NCBI GenBank assembly: GCA_036362985.1
Contig: JAYGXS010000002.1
Span: 87,474,182 to 87,538,181 of the forward strand
Length of the DNA stretch: 64,000 bases
Source of the DNA: Ligula intestinalis
Lineage: Eukaryota > Platyhelminthes > Cestoda > Diphyllobothriidea > Diphyllobothriidae
Direction: 5' to 3'
The notes under the pieces were generated by a model. The model was not told the DNA's origin. It was given only the letters and a program-made list of their open reading frames with translations, and searched no databases. The translations under genes were made by a program, and so were the position numbers. Below are positions 25,243 through 35,984 of the stretch, one piece after another. Numbering within the stretch: position 1 is the stretch's first letter; every line of letters starts with the position of its first letter.

Positions 25243-25398
25243 TCAACGCATAGCAACATCAACAGCATCAGACATAGTCTTCACTTCTGCGAAAAGATTG
25301 GTGAAGGCATCTCGAACGTTGCGCACGCTTTTGCACAATTTCTGTTCGTTGCTTACTGCAGTGCCTAGTACCCCGAGCAGACGACTGACACTCATGGA
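25243..25398 (-). CDS. TRPM channel, proposed last exon L (coiled-coil end)
   Basis: After a TTATTTTAG acceptor the frame reads 51 codons and a TGA: SMSVSRLLGVLGTAVSNEQ, then KLCKSVRNVRDAF and NLFAEVKTMSDAVDVAMR. It is strongly helical with hydrophobic residues every three to four positions (L, L, A, L, V, V, F, L, V, M, V), as in the C-terminal coiled coil by which TRPM subunits assemble. It begins in phase 0. Exon K offers a phase-0 donor (GATGTG|GTGAGA) as well as a phase-1 donor, so the join is possible but not unique. It could instead belong to another minus-strand gene. Confidence 0.5.
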   Translation of the reverse strand, partial: SMSVSRLLGVLGTAVSNEQKLCKSVRNVRDAFTNLFAEVKTMSDAVDVAMR

Positions 25399-25559
25399 CT
25401 AAAATAAACAGAAGAGAATGTTCGGATTATATGCTACAGGCGAAGTAAATGACAATACCTCTAGAAAACTGGAAGGTAAAAAATAAGGACGAGGAACACT
25501 GAAAAACTGCTGAAAAACACGAGCAAGTTTGGGGTAAATGCCAGACTGATTCATGATAA

Positions 25560-26530
25560 GGTTTAGTCAAAGCTTACGTCGTGTCACGGCGTGCGTCCTT
25601 GGCTGGAAACTGGGCCGCGCCTCTTGTCCACGAGTGCGAATGGCGGGATAGGATTGTGGGTGGGGGGTATATCAACATACCTGTTGTAGTTGAAGCCAGA
25701 TACCCAGTTCTCCAGTAGTTCCCGCCCGTCTTATTACTGTCTTGCGCCACTACCCATGTACCCATGAGGTTAAATTCAAGGCTTCTTGTCAGAGTTTGAA
25801 CAACGATCTGAGACATTGGGTTACCTTCGCACACCTTTCGTTTGTGTTCCATTATTCACGAGCTAAGTTGTCGTGTGCTCTGTCCTGTGTAATGTCGAGA
25901 ACAGTCGCGAAATAGTACAAATTAAACGACATCAGAGAGTTCCCTACATCCCATCGGTTCTTTATTTGCGTGATTCGAAAACGTATGGAAACTGTCGGAA
26001 GATGGACAATACCCAGGTCAAACTCTACAATAATACGTTCCGTTGCTTCTGACACATTCTTTATATATGGTAAAGCGTGCCAGATGTTGGAAACATTCAT
26101 CTTTTTGTTTCCCGTAAGCCGGTAAGGAGGCAGCGGCTGAAGAAGCTGTTCCGGTATCCAATCCTTACCAGTTGGTCCCGAAAGTACCATAGTGCTCTCT
26201 ATCGTCACTCAGGTTAACTGCATTTTGTTTTTACCTTCTGTAAGAGTGCTTACATACAGCCTCGTTTATATAGCATTAGGTGGTTGCTAGGATAGTTGTA
26301 CTCTTGAGTTGTGTTAGTTGCCTTTCTAAACACAGTGGTCTTGAGTGCTCCATTGTCTCTGCGTGTGACGAAGACGACAAGGAAAGGCAACTGCTCGGTG
26401 TTGTCTTCTTCCCTCGTGAATGGAATGTAAGAGAAGATTTCGTTGATTGGGTCGTGGAAATTTGCTAATCTGTTCCGTTTAAACGTGTCATCCACATATC
26501 GGCACCAGATCGCCTCATGTGGGAAGTCGA
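25560..26530 (-). mobile_element. Penelope-like element, RT to GIY-YIG fragment
   Basis: From 26500 downward the minus strand reads WCRYVDDTFKRNRL (the catalytic Y-V-D-D), then TREEDNTEQLPFLVVFV, and VFRKATNTTQEYNYPSNH, characteristic of Penelope-type RT. From 26150 to 25950 follow ALPYIKNVSEATERI and HLPTVSIRFRI, the linker. From 25800 come EFNLMGTWVVAQDSNKTG and the C-terminal tail of the endonuclease. The YIG core itself is deleted and several stops intervene. It lies inside the proposed last TRPM intron. Confidence 0.75.
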
Positions 26531-26539
26531 ATGCTCAGA

Positions 26540-27635
26540 CAAATGGAAGTGCTGTCCTAGTGATAGCGCTTTCATCGTGTTTGCAGCAGGAATCTGTGGT
26601 TAGCATATTCGCTTCGATTCGTGAGAATTTCGGGCGCAGGGCGTTTCGCAGAGTTCGGAGCTAGGAGACCTTCGCCACTCGAGGAGCAGCAACCTACGAG
26701 CAGCTGAGCTCTGTTAGTCCCTACTCAAATTATATTATTTTCCACCAACATGCCACACGAAATTTCAGCAGTGCTTAATTCTTTTTAAACCAGTTAAACA
26801 TTAGCAGTAATATTTTTGTGAGCTTATGGGGGGAAATGTTGAATGTATTTTACATAATAATATTGATTTTTTGGGATAGAATCTTATTCTGCAATAAATA
26901 CTCATAAATAGCGTAACAGCCCCGACGCTCAATAAATCATCCATGGAAGATCATTCACTTTGCTGATCTAGTCAAATAAAGCAGTTTAGAAGCAAAAAAC
27001 TTCGAGTTGAGGACTTATTGAACCATACGCAAAACGTCTGACGAGACCGTCTACTGCATATTCACTCACAGCGTCCGCTGCGAACACGGTTTGAGCACAA
27101 ATGCACTAGAAGTCAGACATTTCACGTGACTGCATGTTGGCACGTTGAACGACTTGCCGTTGCGTGGCAACCGTCTTAGTTGTGTCTTACTGAAAACATG
27201 TGATCGTGGTTCGAATGTTAAAGTTAGCTCAAAGCAACAAATAATGTCACAGGGGCGAAACTTATGGTATGTCACTAAACAATTAAATACCACGTTTGTC
27301 CAATGGATAATAAATTCACTGTTCACTGAAACATTTTTCCCAAAGCATTTCATCATGCTAAAAGCTTTAGAAACTGAACGCTCCTGTGCGGATCATATCA
27401 GCTATGTGCACTTTGCCTAAGCAACCATTGATTGTCAACTTTTGTTCATTAGCACCCATCTCACGGTAAGTAACAGAAGTGGCCAAACAGGATTCCAAAA
27501 CTGATGAATCAGTTAAAACTTTGATGAGGTGGCTTCTTCGTCACATATTACACTTTCTGTTGGGACATATACTCAATTTTGAAAGTTCGTGGCTGTGAAA
27601 CAAAGGAGCCATGCTTTAGGTTCCATCAGTGCAAG
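26540..27635. other. No recognised gene
   Basis: Sequence between the Penelope piece and the RTE copy. The frames at 27066-27420 on both strands mirror each other and show no family pattern. It would be intronic if exon L belongs to the TRPM gene. Confidence 0.35.
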
Positions 27636-27639
27636 TATT

Positions 27640-29375
27640 TTATTGTCATGAGGTTTCCCGATGACTGGGGCCCAGGCGTCCTTGTACTTGTCCACAAGAA
27701 AAGAAATAAGACAAGATGCGAGAACTATCGCGGCGTAAGTCTTATCGACGTTGCTGCAAAGATCTTCGCTACTGTTACTTTCAGGCTCTTCCAGTCTGTA
27801 CGTGACTCCAGGACACGACCCAACCAAGCCGGATTCCGAGCTGGGCGTGGATGTGCGGATCAAATATTCACACTGAGGCGCATTCTAGAATTCCGCCATA
27901 GCTAACAACAACCGACGGCCGTCTGCTTTTTCAACTTCGCCGCCGCATTCGATTCCATCCATCGTGAGTCCCAGTGGTGCATAATGGAACTGGATAAAGT
28001 TCTGACCAAACTCGTTGACATGATTAAGGCTTACTATCGGTCCATCACCGCACGAATTCTGGTCCACAATAATCTCTCTCAACCGTTCGATATCAGGTCT
28101 GGTATCCGACAAGGCTACGTCCTGTCGCCCATTCTGCTTAAATACGTTGTTATTTCCGGCTGAACAAGTTTGAAATTCTCCACATCTCTTCTCCTATGTG
28201 GCTCCTGTCCGAACTACAAAATGATTTTTTACACTTTCGAAGGCTGTCCTCCTTCCCCCCGGAGTGCTGGCCACCCATGACTCACTCTAATGCACATGAC
28301 TGAATACTGCCCTCCCCCGGTCTCGGCCCTTTGTTGACACTCGCATTATGACCAGCTTGACGGTGGTGTCGACCCAGACGTCTGTTCCCCCCTTTTNNNN
28401 NNNNNNGTACGCGTAACTGCTGGATACAGTTTAAGAAGTAAAGGGACGAAACATACGTCATTGACTGGATTCTCGGGAAGGACGGTATTGAGCTTGCACC
28501 CGTACGCCGGCTAACTGACATCGGCTACGCCAATGATATTGCGCTGCTAGCTTCAAGCTTTGATTGTCTACAGCCTGTAGTGTCGCGGATGAATGAGATC
28601 GCTATGTCGGTTGGCATGTCCATAAATTCCGAAAATAAGAAGTTATTCTAGGGCTGCATCCCTGACCAGGAAAAGGCACCTCTGGGGATTAGTGGCCATC
28701 AACTTGAAGAATTAGACAGTTTTAAATACCTCAGGGCGAGGCTACTACCGAAAGGGCAGAGCAAGGCCGGCACTGTCTCCCGCATCGGTTTTGCTCGCTG
28801 GGTTTTCTCAATCCTTAGAAAGCGCCTGTGGATCCGACGCGACATCTCCATCGCCATGAAGATTCGTGTACACCGTGCATCTATCCAGTCAGTCCTTCTC
28901 TATGGATGTGAATGCTAGGCTGTGCTCGCTGAAGATTGGAGGTCTTCGATCACTGGTGCCTGAGGACGATCCTGCGAGTTAAGTATAGCAACTTCATCTG
29001 GAGTGAAGCAGTCTGTACCCGCTGCGATCGTATCACGATGATATCTCAGGCCATTCAAGAAAGGGGACTGAGGTGGTTTGGATACGTCCTCCGTTGTCCG
29101 CCCCACGAGCTTAACTATGCTGCCGTCCATCTGGTGCTGCAGCCCACCTGGAGGCGTCAAAGAGGAGGGCAACTGAAGACTTGACTCGAAATCGTCCGTC
29201 CAGACATGGAAGCAGTTCTTGGGCCTTCTATCTTCGGTCTCTGTCACTGGAGAAGAGACGGGGTGTTGCTTTCCATATCCGCTGCCGACAATCGTCACTC
29301 ATGGAGAGGTACCGTCCGTGACATCATTTAGGTCGGTTAGATCAGCCATGATCATAGCCGTAACAAGTATAAGTA
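27640..29375 (+). mobile_element. RTE-type LINE, RT region, split by a young insertion
   Basis: The plus strand encodes VLVLVHKKRNKTRCENYRGV, PNQAGFRAGRGCADQIFTLR, AFDSIHRESQW and RSGIRQGYVLSPIL, all RTE-clade RT blocks. At about 28148 foreign DNA enters. After 28440 the RT resumes with DWILGKDGIELAP and GYANDIALLASSFDC, where the catalytic Y-A-D-D has become Y-A-N-D. The rest (LLPKGQSKAGTVSRIGFARW, FSILRKRLW, YSNFIWSEAV, ISQAIQERGLRWFGYVLR) runs to the GTAACAAGTATAAGTATTAC tail. Several stops and frame changes make it dead. Confidence 0.85.
28148..28437 (+). repeat. Interspersed repeat Q inserted in the RTE, with assembly gap
   Basis: The insert starts TTTCCGGCTGAACAAGTTTG and ends near GCTGGATACAGTTTAAGAAG, with 10 N at 28397-28406. 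Its start is matched at 33858 and 36965, its middle (CTCCTTCC..CCGGAGTGCTGGCC..CCC) at 33955 and 37560, and its end at 35988-36020. Flanking host bases ATACGTTGTT and ATACGTCATT may be a worn target duplication. No coding potential was seen. Confidence 0.65.
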
Positions 29376-29657
29376 TTACCGAGATAGTTCGATTAAAAGC
29401 AGTTGTAGTAGATTAAAAAGCATTTCGCTTCACGCGTCCATTTTTTAAGGATATTGTCGCAAGATATAAGGAGAATATTGATTCAGATAGTTTCAAGTAG
29501 GTAGGAAAGATCGCCTAGGGTTTAAACTCAAACTGAAAATGACAGCGGATAATAGCTTCCCCTTTCAGCTCTTAGAGCAATTCGCATATGTATATAGCAC
29601 AAGAAAACGTGGACGGATGGTAAACATATTTCTACAGTTCCGCAAATATTCCCATGG

Positions 29658-30820
29658 TCAATATTAGAAGTCAGTTTATGGCAAACAATTGTTTTCAGCA
29701 ACTCTTCATCAGACCAAACATCTTCTGAGACTGAAGTGGACGATGAAATTGCGTTCCTTGATGGCCTTCTGCGAAGGCAAGAGGATGGATCTATCCTACG
29801 CAGGGTTTTCCGAAAGAAAACTAGGATAGGACAATACACTAACTTCCACAGTTTTGTCACCCTCAATATAAAACGAAATCTGGCACAGGGATTAGCAGCT
29901 AGATTACGGCAGATCTGTTCTCCTGAAACTGTCGAAGCAGAACTCCAACAGCTGCAGCATACACTAATTGAAAATGGATACCCGGAAAGGTTCAACCTCA
30001 GAAATATTGGCAAACGCACCAAAAAGCCTGTCACTTAAACTGCAGAAAAGAAAGACGTGTTCATAAGGCTGCCTTTCTTAGGCGATGCAACCAGCGAGCT
30101 GGTCAGACGACGCTTGAGGACTGCAATCACAAATGCTTTCTCAGCGGCGAACTTACGGGCACTCTTCACGAACTCTCCCCTCCTACGATTGGGAGGTAAA
30201 GACCGAATCCCTTTGAAGGCCACATCAATGTTCATTTACTCTTTTACTTGCTCCTGTGGAGCGGAATACATCGGCCATACAACGAGGCGTCTCGAAAAGA
30301 GGGTACGTGAGCACATACCAACCTGGCTAAGTAAAGGTGAAACTAGATCGATCTCGAGTGCTATTCTCGCAAATCTTGTTGATAAGACCCATCGAGTCGA
30401 TACTAACGAAGCCTTTCAGGTGGTCTACAGAACATCATCTTATTTTTCCAAAGGCCTAAGCCAACGGATGCTTGCAACAGCCGAAGCAGTAGCTATAAGG
30501 CTAGCAAATCCAGTGCTATGTTGTCCGAAGACTCTGACACAAGCTCTGTCACTTCCATGGCCTAAACCGACACCAGGTGGTGATAGGATTTCGCCCCTAC
30601 CAACTAGCGACAATCCCCCAACCAACACGCTGACATGGCCTACATGCGCAAAGTGACAGAGTCCGCGTTGGCCAATCGGCGCCCGTGTTAGATAGTTATT
30701 GATTTTTCTACCTATTCAAACTTTAATTGTTATGCACAGCATTAATTTCCCTTGCAAATGTTTGGTCTTATGAAGAGTTGCTGAAAACAATTGTTTGTCA
30801 TAAACTGAATTCTAATATCT
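29658..30820 (+). mobile_element. Penelope-like element between inverted repeats
   Basis: 29725-30036 encodes the RT end (EIAFLDGLLRRQEDGSIL, RKKTRIGQYTNFHSF, RLRQICSPETVEAEL, ENGYPERFN). After one stop the same frame gives LPFLGDATSELVRRRL and SCGAEYIGHTTRRLEKRVRE, an intact GIY-YIG core. Then come LANLVDKTHRVDTNEAFQVV and LATAEAVAIRL. Only this part of the element survives, and the catalytic Y-V-D-D is missing. It is bordered by inverted repeats of about 64 bases at 29658-29721 and 30757-30820. Confidence 0.8.
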
Positions 30821-31440
30821 GTACAGCTCGTATCAAGTTCATAGGTTTTGTGAAACGGCTGTTGAAAAGGTTTTCTCCTCATTCGACTGCGAACGATACT
30901 CTAAATTGGATTTGTAATGCTGGAGCAGAGATTTATGCAATTTGACGATGTCGTTTGCACTTTTACACTCGTGAACATAAAGAATGTACTTTATGTTTGC
31001 AAAGGCGCCGATAAACACTTGCTTCCAGCGTGAATAAAACCTGCTGTTTACTATTAATAACTGAACCGTAAGCCATCCGGCTGAAAACACAACCTGGCTC
31101 TACAATTGCACGTTAAAAAAAGAACCAAATGCCCTAGTGCTGAATTCAGCTGTAAGGAATTCAGCTGATTCTCATCTGAGATTGCATATTTTTTAAACAT
31201 TTTTTCAGTAGTATGCTATATGGACTCACAGCTTGCTTATCTTGCATTTCTTTTCCTGAAAAAAAGAGGGAAATTGTTTTTAAGAACAAATTGAAAAAAA
31301 ACAGACGTGATTATTTTTCAGTGTCATTATTTTTTAGCGTCAATATGCTTACAGAGCCGAACCCAGGTTAGCATCTGATAACGTGGAGCTAGAAAATTAA
31401 AATTGCGTAAGAAGGAACGCATGCAAGCAGGTGTCAGCTT
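30821..31440. other. No recognised gene
   Basis: AT-rich sequence right of the Penelope copy. A minus-strand frame at 30839-31090 contains basic and polar runs but I could not place it in a family. It may be part of the same inverted Penelope unit. Confidence 0.3.
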
Positions 31441-31480
31441 TTCCGATCACCCAACATAAATATCACTCTCTTTTCAACAG

Positions 31481-31569
31481 CTAAGTATGATGAATGGGCC
31501 AATGATCTGCGTAGCTTGATAGCATTTGAGAAATTTGGCCGACAGAGCAGCATTCACTTTGTCAGTTAA
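31481..31569 (+). CDS. Possible orphan terminal exon, plus strand
   Basis: A strong acceptor (CTCTCTTTTCAACAG) is followed by 28 codons and TAA: KYDEWANDLRSLIAFEKF then GRQSSIHFVS. Codon use and amino-acid order look like real protein, and the acceptor is among the best in the window. The strand is opposite to the TRPM gene around it. I do not recognise the protein and found no partner exon, so it could be part of a nested gene, a retrocopy piece or chance. Confidence 0.3.
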
Positions 31570-31730
31570 ATGATGCTGCAGTTTCAACGCTCCCCGCCAG
31601 GCTCTAAATTAGAACGCCTCTCACACTGTTTTAAGCGTAATCTGGATCTATGGCATACAGTAAATCCACTTTTGGAGAATTATATTCAGAAGGGAAAAAT
31701 GGGCAACAGTGGTTTAGGTAGTGCATCTCG

Positions 31731-32240
31731 TATACCCCTAGTTCCAGAACTCTATCCTAAGGAAGCGGTGGTTGTAGGGGTTCTATGGCTGGGGAATTAG
31801 GATAATCAGTGAAATGTAGTTTAATACCTGCTCTATGTTTTTTTATTTCATTGTATTTAGAAATGCTGTTGATTTATATCTGGGGATTTTCCTAATCTGT
31901 ATTAACGTATTGCGGAAAAATCCGAGTATCAAACTGCAGGTTTCTTGAAATTTCTGGGAAAATAGAAATGGTGGTTAGGATGTCGTGTACTTTAACTCAT
32001 CTGAGGTCCAAATTACTGTTCAGAAGTTGGATAAGTATAGTCCACGGCGCAACGCGTCGCACACACCTTCAATCTACATGTACAACAACTTACTCCCAGT
32101 GGCCGCGGGAAACAAATTAAGCTCTATTTTTCCACTTTCCTCTTACTTCAACAGAATTCCTTCACTGCCCACCTTATTTCCCCACCCCCAAGATCCCCAT
32201 AACCACCATTTCCATAGGACAAAATGCTGGGACTAGAGGT
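31731..32240. mobile_element. MITE with about 65-bp inverted ends, copy 1
   Basis: The left end (ACCCCTAGTTCCAGAACTC and on to TGGCTGGGGAA) is the imperfect reverse complement of the right end (TCCCCACCCCCAAGATCCC to TGGGACTAGAGGT). Between them is AT-rich, non-coding DNA with the marker TTTTCCTAATCTGTATTA..CGTATTGCGGAAAAA. Another copy lies at 48835-49210 and a partial one at about 62790-62930. The size of about 510 bases and the absence of a frame fit a non-autonomous DNA transposon. Confidence 0.7.
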
Positions 32241-32379
32241 TTATGAGGTCGACCGCTTAAACTTCCTTTGCCAAAAAATGAATTTACAAAGTAGCAACTT
32301 CGCAAATTTATAAATTAAAGCTGATGAAGATTCAGCAATGCTGGTTATGTTATACAGTAAAGTACAAATAGGAACTTAC

Positions 32380-32450
32380 TCCTCTCTTCTCTCACCACAT
32401 CTGCCCATTGATTCATCCGCGTTTTCAGGTAGGCCGCTTTTGACTTCAGC
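32380..32450 (-). CDS. TRPM channel, exon K (coiled coil)
   Basis: The acceptor CCAATTCTTTTAG is followed by one G that completes the CT left by exon J to CTG (Leu). The frame is then LKSKAAYLKTRMNQWADVVREER, a charged amphipathic helix continuing the coiled coil begun in exon J. Two donors are possible: AGGA|GTAAGT (phase 1, drawn here) or GATGTG|GTGAGA at about 32397 (phase 0, which would fit exon L). The exon is 71 nt at most. Confidence 0.6.
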
Positions 32451-32848
32451 CTAAAAGAATTGGAAGATAAACGACTTGTCGCCAAAACAGAGCATTGTTT
32501 GAAAGATCGAAAGATAATCGAAAACAGAGGACATGCATGCATTGATGTGCATTGATCATCATTCCGGCATATCTAAATAAACGCGAGCAGGTTCATTAGT
32601 TGATAATTTGTCATTCACTTCACTGTACATCCTTCAGTCAGGGTAAAATGCTGTTCCATTTAGTTGCGTTATTATGCGATTTTTGGGCATACGTTCTTTC
32701 ACAGTGATTCAGATGCGATGGCTCAGGAGGGGTAATCTGAGCATTTATTCCTATAAAAACGTCTTTAAAATTCGGGAAGTTAGTAGAAGACATCAGCCCG
32801 TGGTTACCCAAGAACATGTCTGATTATATTGATAACGTTGGTGTAGGG

Positions 32849-33350
32849 CAGGGGCGGGAACCTATTGTTCGCGAGGCAGGTGTGGCTCTTGTGATGGTTG
32901 CATCTGGCTCTCCCAGATAAAGCAGCCGACCTAAGCTACATTCCTGGTGTCTCCGTTAGAAATTTGAAGAAATAGCCTACCTATACACCTCAAAAACGTG
33001 AATGAAGATTTGGAAAGAATCACACGACAGAAAGCGGAGTTGGCGAGCAAGCAGATGCGGACAGGACTGAAAAAAAACTTCAATCCGAAGACTAGCTGAT
33101 AAGCAAAACTTGGAACACGCTTCCTGTCACATACCACACGCTGCAGCGTGTGAGCATTGCTTTATTGAACTTGTTTTGATCGAAGCATGCATGTTGACAG
33201 TTATTCTCAGATCTTAAACGCATCAAGTCTACCCTACAATCATGTCTAACGGATGAAAGCCTCAACGTCTGCATGAAGATTGACCTCACCAACTAGCAAC
33301 CAGACTTCGAAGCTATCAGCAAATCTAAGCAGCAGCAGAAGTCGCAGTAA
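32849..33350 (+). mobile_element. hAT-type DNA transposon, internally deleted
   Basis: The left end, CAGGGGCGGGAACC then GTGGCTCTTGTGATGG and CTGGCTCTCCC, is the typical start of hAT-type elements. At 33141-33345 the plus strand, with three stops, reads VSIALLNLF, QLFSDLKRIKSTLQSCLTDE, SLNVCMKIDLTN and QPDFEAIS: the C-terminal hAT dimerisation domain. The catalytic core is missing and the right end was not found. Confidence 0.65.
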
Positions 33351-33599
33351 CGGTGAGGATTATAAGAACATTATTTAAAAGAATAAATCTAGAGGCTTAT
33401 TATACTCAAATTTAATGGAATTCACTCTTAGCACATAATTTATCGCCCCCATTGAAATAAATTTCCAAATATTTGCTTTCCTGGCTCTCTGAGCCGACCT
33501 CTGGTGTAGGGGTATGTAGCCCGTCAAACTGGGCGACTTCGGCAGGATTTCTGATTATTCTGCATCATTTGAGGGGCCTCTGTGCTGAGCGACAAGAAC

Positions 33600-34240
33600 C
33601 GACATTTTGATTATAGATTTTGACAACGTCCACAGTGGAAACCACACCGGGGTGGGCGCAGAGTCGGTGACTTTCGCTTCAATAAGACTATGTATAGTGG
33701 ACGTAAACTTGTACTGCAGATACCACGCTCTCTCTACCTGGGTCCGTTTTCATGCCCAAAACAAAAAGACCGGAGTAGGGAGAGTGCGTTCGGCGCAACC
33801 GGAGCCACCTCTAAGCTCGCCACTGCACCAGGCTCGGATCCCGTTAAGTGGGCGTTGATATTTCCGGCTGAAAAAGTTTTAAATTCTAAACAAGCCTTCT
33901 CCAGTGAAACTCCCGTCTGACCTACAAATATTTGTTTAACTCCTACGAAGGTTGTCTCCTTCCTCCCTCGAATGCTGGCCGCCCTCCCGTGTTTAACATT
34001 TCACTAGATTGCACATTACTGAATACGCTCCCCCCGGTTCGGCTCCCATTTTCCCATTTTTCCCACGATGCGTAAATCCTGGGAAGTGACTTTGACATGA
34101 AGAGCCTGCTGTCCATCCCCCTCCCCTCCTGGGCCCGGTTAATCCAAGACCCATTCGTCCATCACCCCCTTCCTCCCCCCACGGGCAACTTACGCGCGAA
34201 GGACCCCTTCGACAGCCCCTGCTGCCGGAATTTTCAGTAT
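33600..34240. repeat. Repeat-rich stretch with repeat Q (copy 2)
   Basis: From 33855 the sequence follows repeat Q (TATTTCCGGCTGAAAAAGTT, CTCCTACGAAGGTTGTCTCC, CCCCCCGGTTCGGCTCCC) to about 34060. C-rich, non-coding DNA continues to 34210. The part before 33855 has weak frames only. Confidence 0.5.
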
Positions 34241-34429
34241 CAGTTTACTGAGGGAAAAATAGGCGAATGCCTTTGAACTCCCTGTTGGTAACAGGATGAT
34301 AGGAAATAAGTTGGTACAAAGAAAGACAGTTACATGTTCCGGGAAAACAATCTGCACAAAATGAAATAAAATATATGGCTACTTTCAAATCGCGAGTAGT
34401 ATAAATTGATGCAGTGTATGTGATAGGCA

Positions 34430-35790
34430 ATGTGATTCATTGTAAAGTGATTCATTGTAAAGTGATTCATTGTAATCGGATGAAGGAGTTTTTACCTTCA
34501 TTGCGTTTGCGCTTGATACATATCCAGTCTACTCTTAAATGCATGGACACAAGTGGAGAGGACTACATCTTCTGGAAGAGCGTTCCACGCTGAAACTACT
34601 CTGTTGGTAAAGACAAATTTTCTTCCGTCGATCCTTGCTATGCTCGGGCGTAGTTTAAGGGAATGCCCGCGCAAAGTTGGCGTGTTAGCCTAGGCAAAGA
34701 AATCACCAGGAACGAAAAAACAATGCAAGTTATTCATGATACGGAAGGTTAATATGAGGTCCCCTTGGATTTGTCTGTAGGAAAGGGGAAATAGGTCGAG
34801 AATGGACAGTCTGCTTTCATAGGGCAAAATTCCTAGACCTTTGACAATCTTTGTCGCTGGCCTCTGGACCTTCTCTGAGAAAGTACAATCTTTGACGGTC
34901 CATGGTCTCCATGCCTGTATAGCGAAGTCCAGGTCCGGCCGAATGAAGCTTCCAAAGATTTTGGAAAAGCTGTCTTTTTCAAACCCCATAAAGGCTCGTC
35001 TAATCAGCTGTAACATAGATCTGGCCGACTTCGCCGCCTTCGTACAGTTCAGCGTTGGTTTGAGTAAAGAAGTTATCCACACACCCAAGTCCTTCTGACT
35101 GTCAACTTATTGCAGCGGATTACCATTTAAAGAATAGACTTTCGTGCAGGATGCTTTACAACTGCCGATTTGACGAAAGTTACATTTACTAACATTAAAA
35201 GGCATTAGACAAAGCTTTGACCAGTCCTCCAATTTGATCAAGTTGGCTTGTAGATGGTTTTCATCTGCCGTACTTTGGATAACTTTCCATAACTTGATGT
35301 CATCGGCGAACAAGGTGACTTCACAGTCTAGATCCCTGACACAGTCGTTGATGAAAACGAGGAACAATACGGGACCTAAACCTGAGCCCTGTGGGACGCC
35401 ACTCACATCAGGTAAACGCAAGGACTGCTGGCGACCGACTTGGACTCTTTGTGACCGTCCTGTCAAAAAGTGTTGAATCCATCGGAGGAGGTTCCTGCGA
35501 ACGCCTGCGCTGCGCAGCTTAAGCAGCAGGAGTTAATGAGGGACGGTATCAAACGCCTTTTTGAAGTCAATGTAGATCGCATGCACCGTCACGTGCTTTG
35601 GTCCAGCTATCAAGTGAGAATAGCAGATTGGTAAGACAGGACCTACCACTGCGAAAACCGTGTTGGGCATCAGAAAGGAGGTGATTCTGCTCGAGGAACT
35701 GCATCAATGCCTTCTTACTTATTTTTTCCATGGTTTTGCAACAAATGATATAAAAGCAGAGCCACACCCCCACTCCCATTAATACACAGA
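34430..35790 (-). mobile_element. CR1-type LINE, RT fragment with 15-bp tandem tail
   Basis: From 35780 downward the minus strand encodes MEKISKKALMQFLEQNHLLS, GFRSGRSCLTNLLFSLDSW, then GVPQGSGLGPVLFLVFIND and VTLFADDIKLWKV with the catalytic D-D intact. It ends with FAIQAWRPWTVKD and YESRLSILDLFPLSYRQIQ. It is the same clade as the copy at 19961-22735 but a different family. Stops break it in several places. The 3' end at 34433-34476 is three copies of TTTACAATGAATCAC, a CR1-like short tandem tail. Confidence 0.8.
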
Positions 35791-35984
35791 CAAGCTTCCC
35801 AAGACTAGTTTCGCCCTGCGTGGCATTGTTTTTGAACTTTTGTTTTTATTTTGCATAGAGTCAGGCGATTTGGTTGATTCCCTTCACTCTTGACTTCATG
35901 TATCCATTGGCGAGGTTTCAATATCGTTTATTATTTTTGCTTAATAGTTCCATACTGCCTTGACAGTTGTTATCATTGTGTTTG

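Noticed and set aside
28397..28406. Ten N bases as a biological boundary.
   Set aside because: Plain assembly gap inside repeat Q.
30839..31090. Minus-strand frame with lysine- and serine-rich protein look.
   Set aside because: No splice context and no fit to TRPM exon order; may be reversed Penelope debris.
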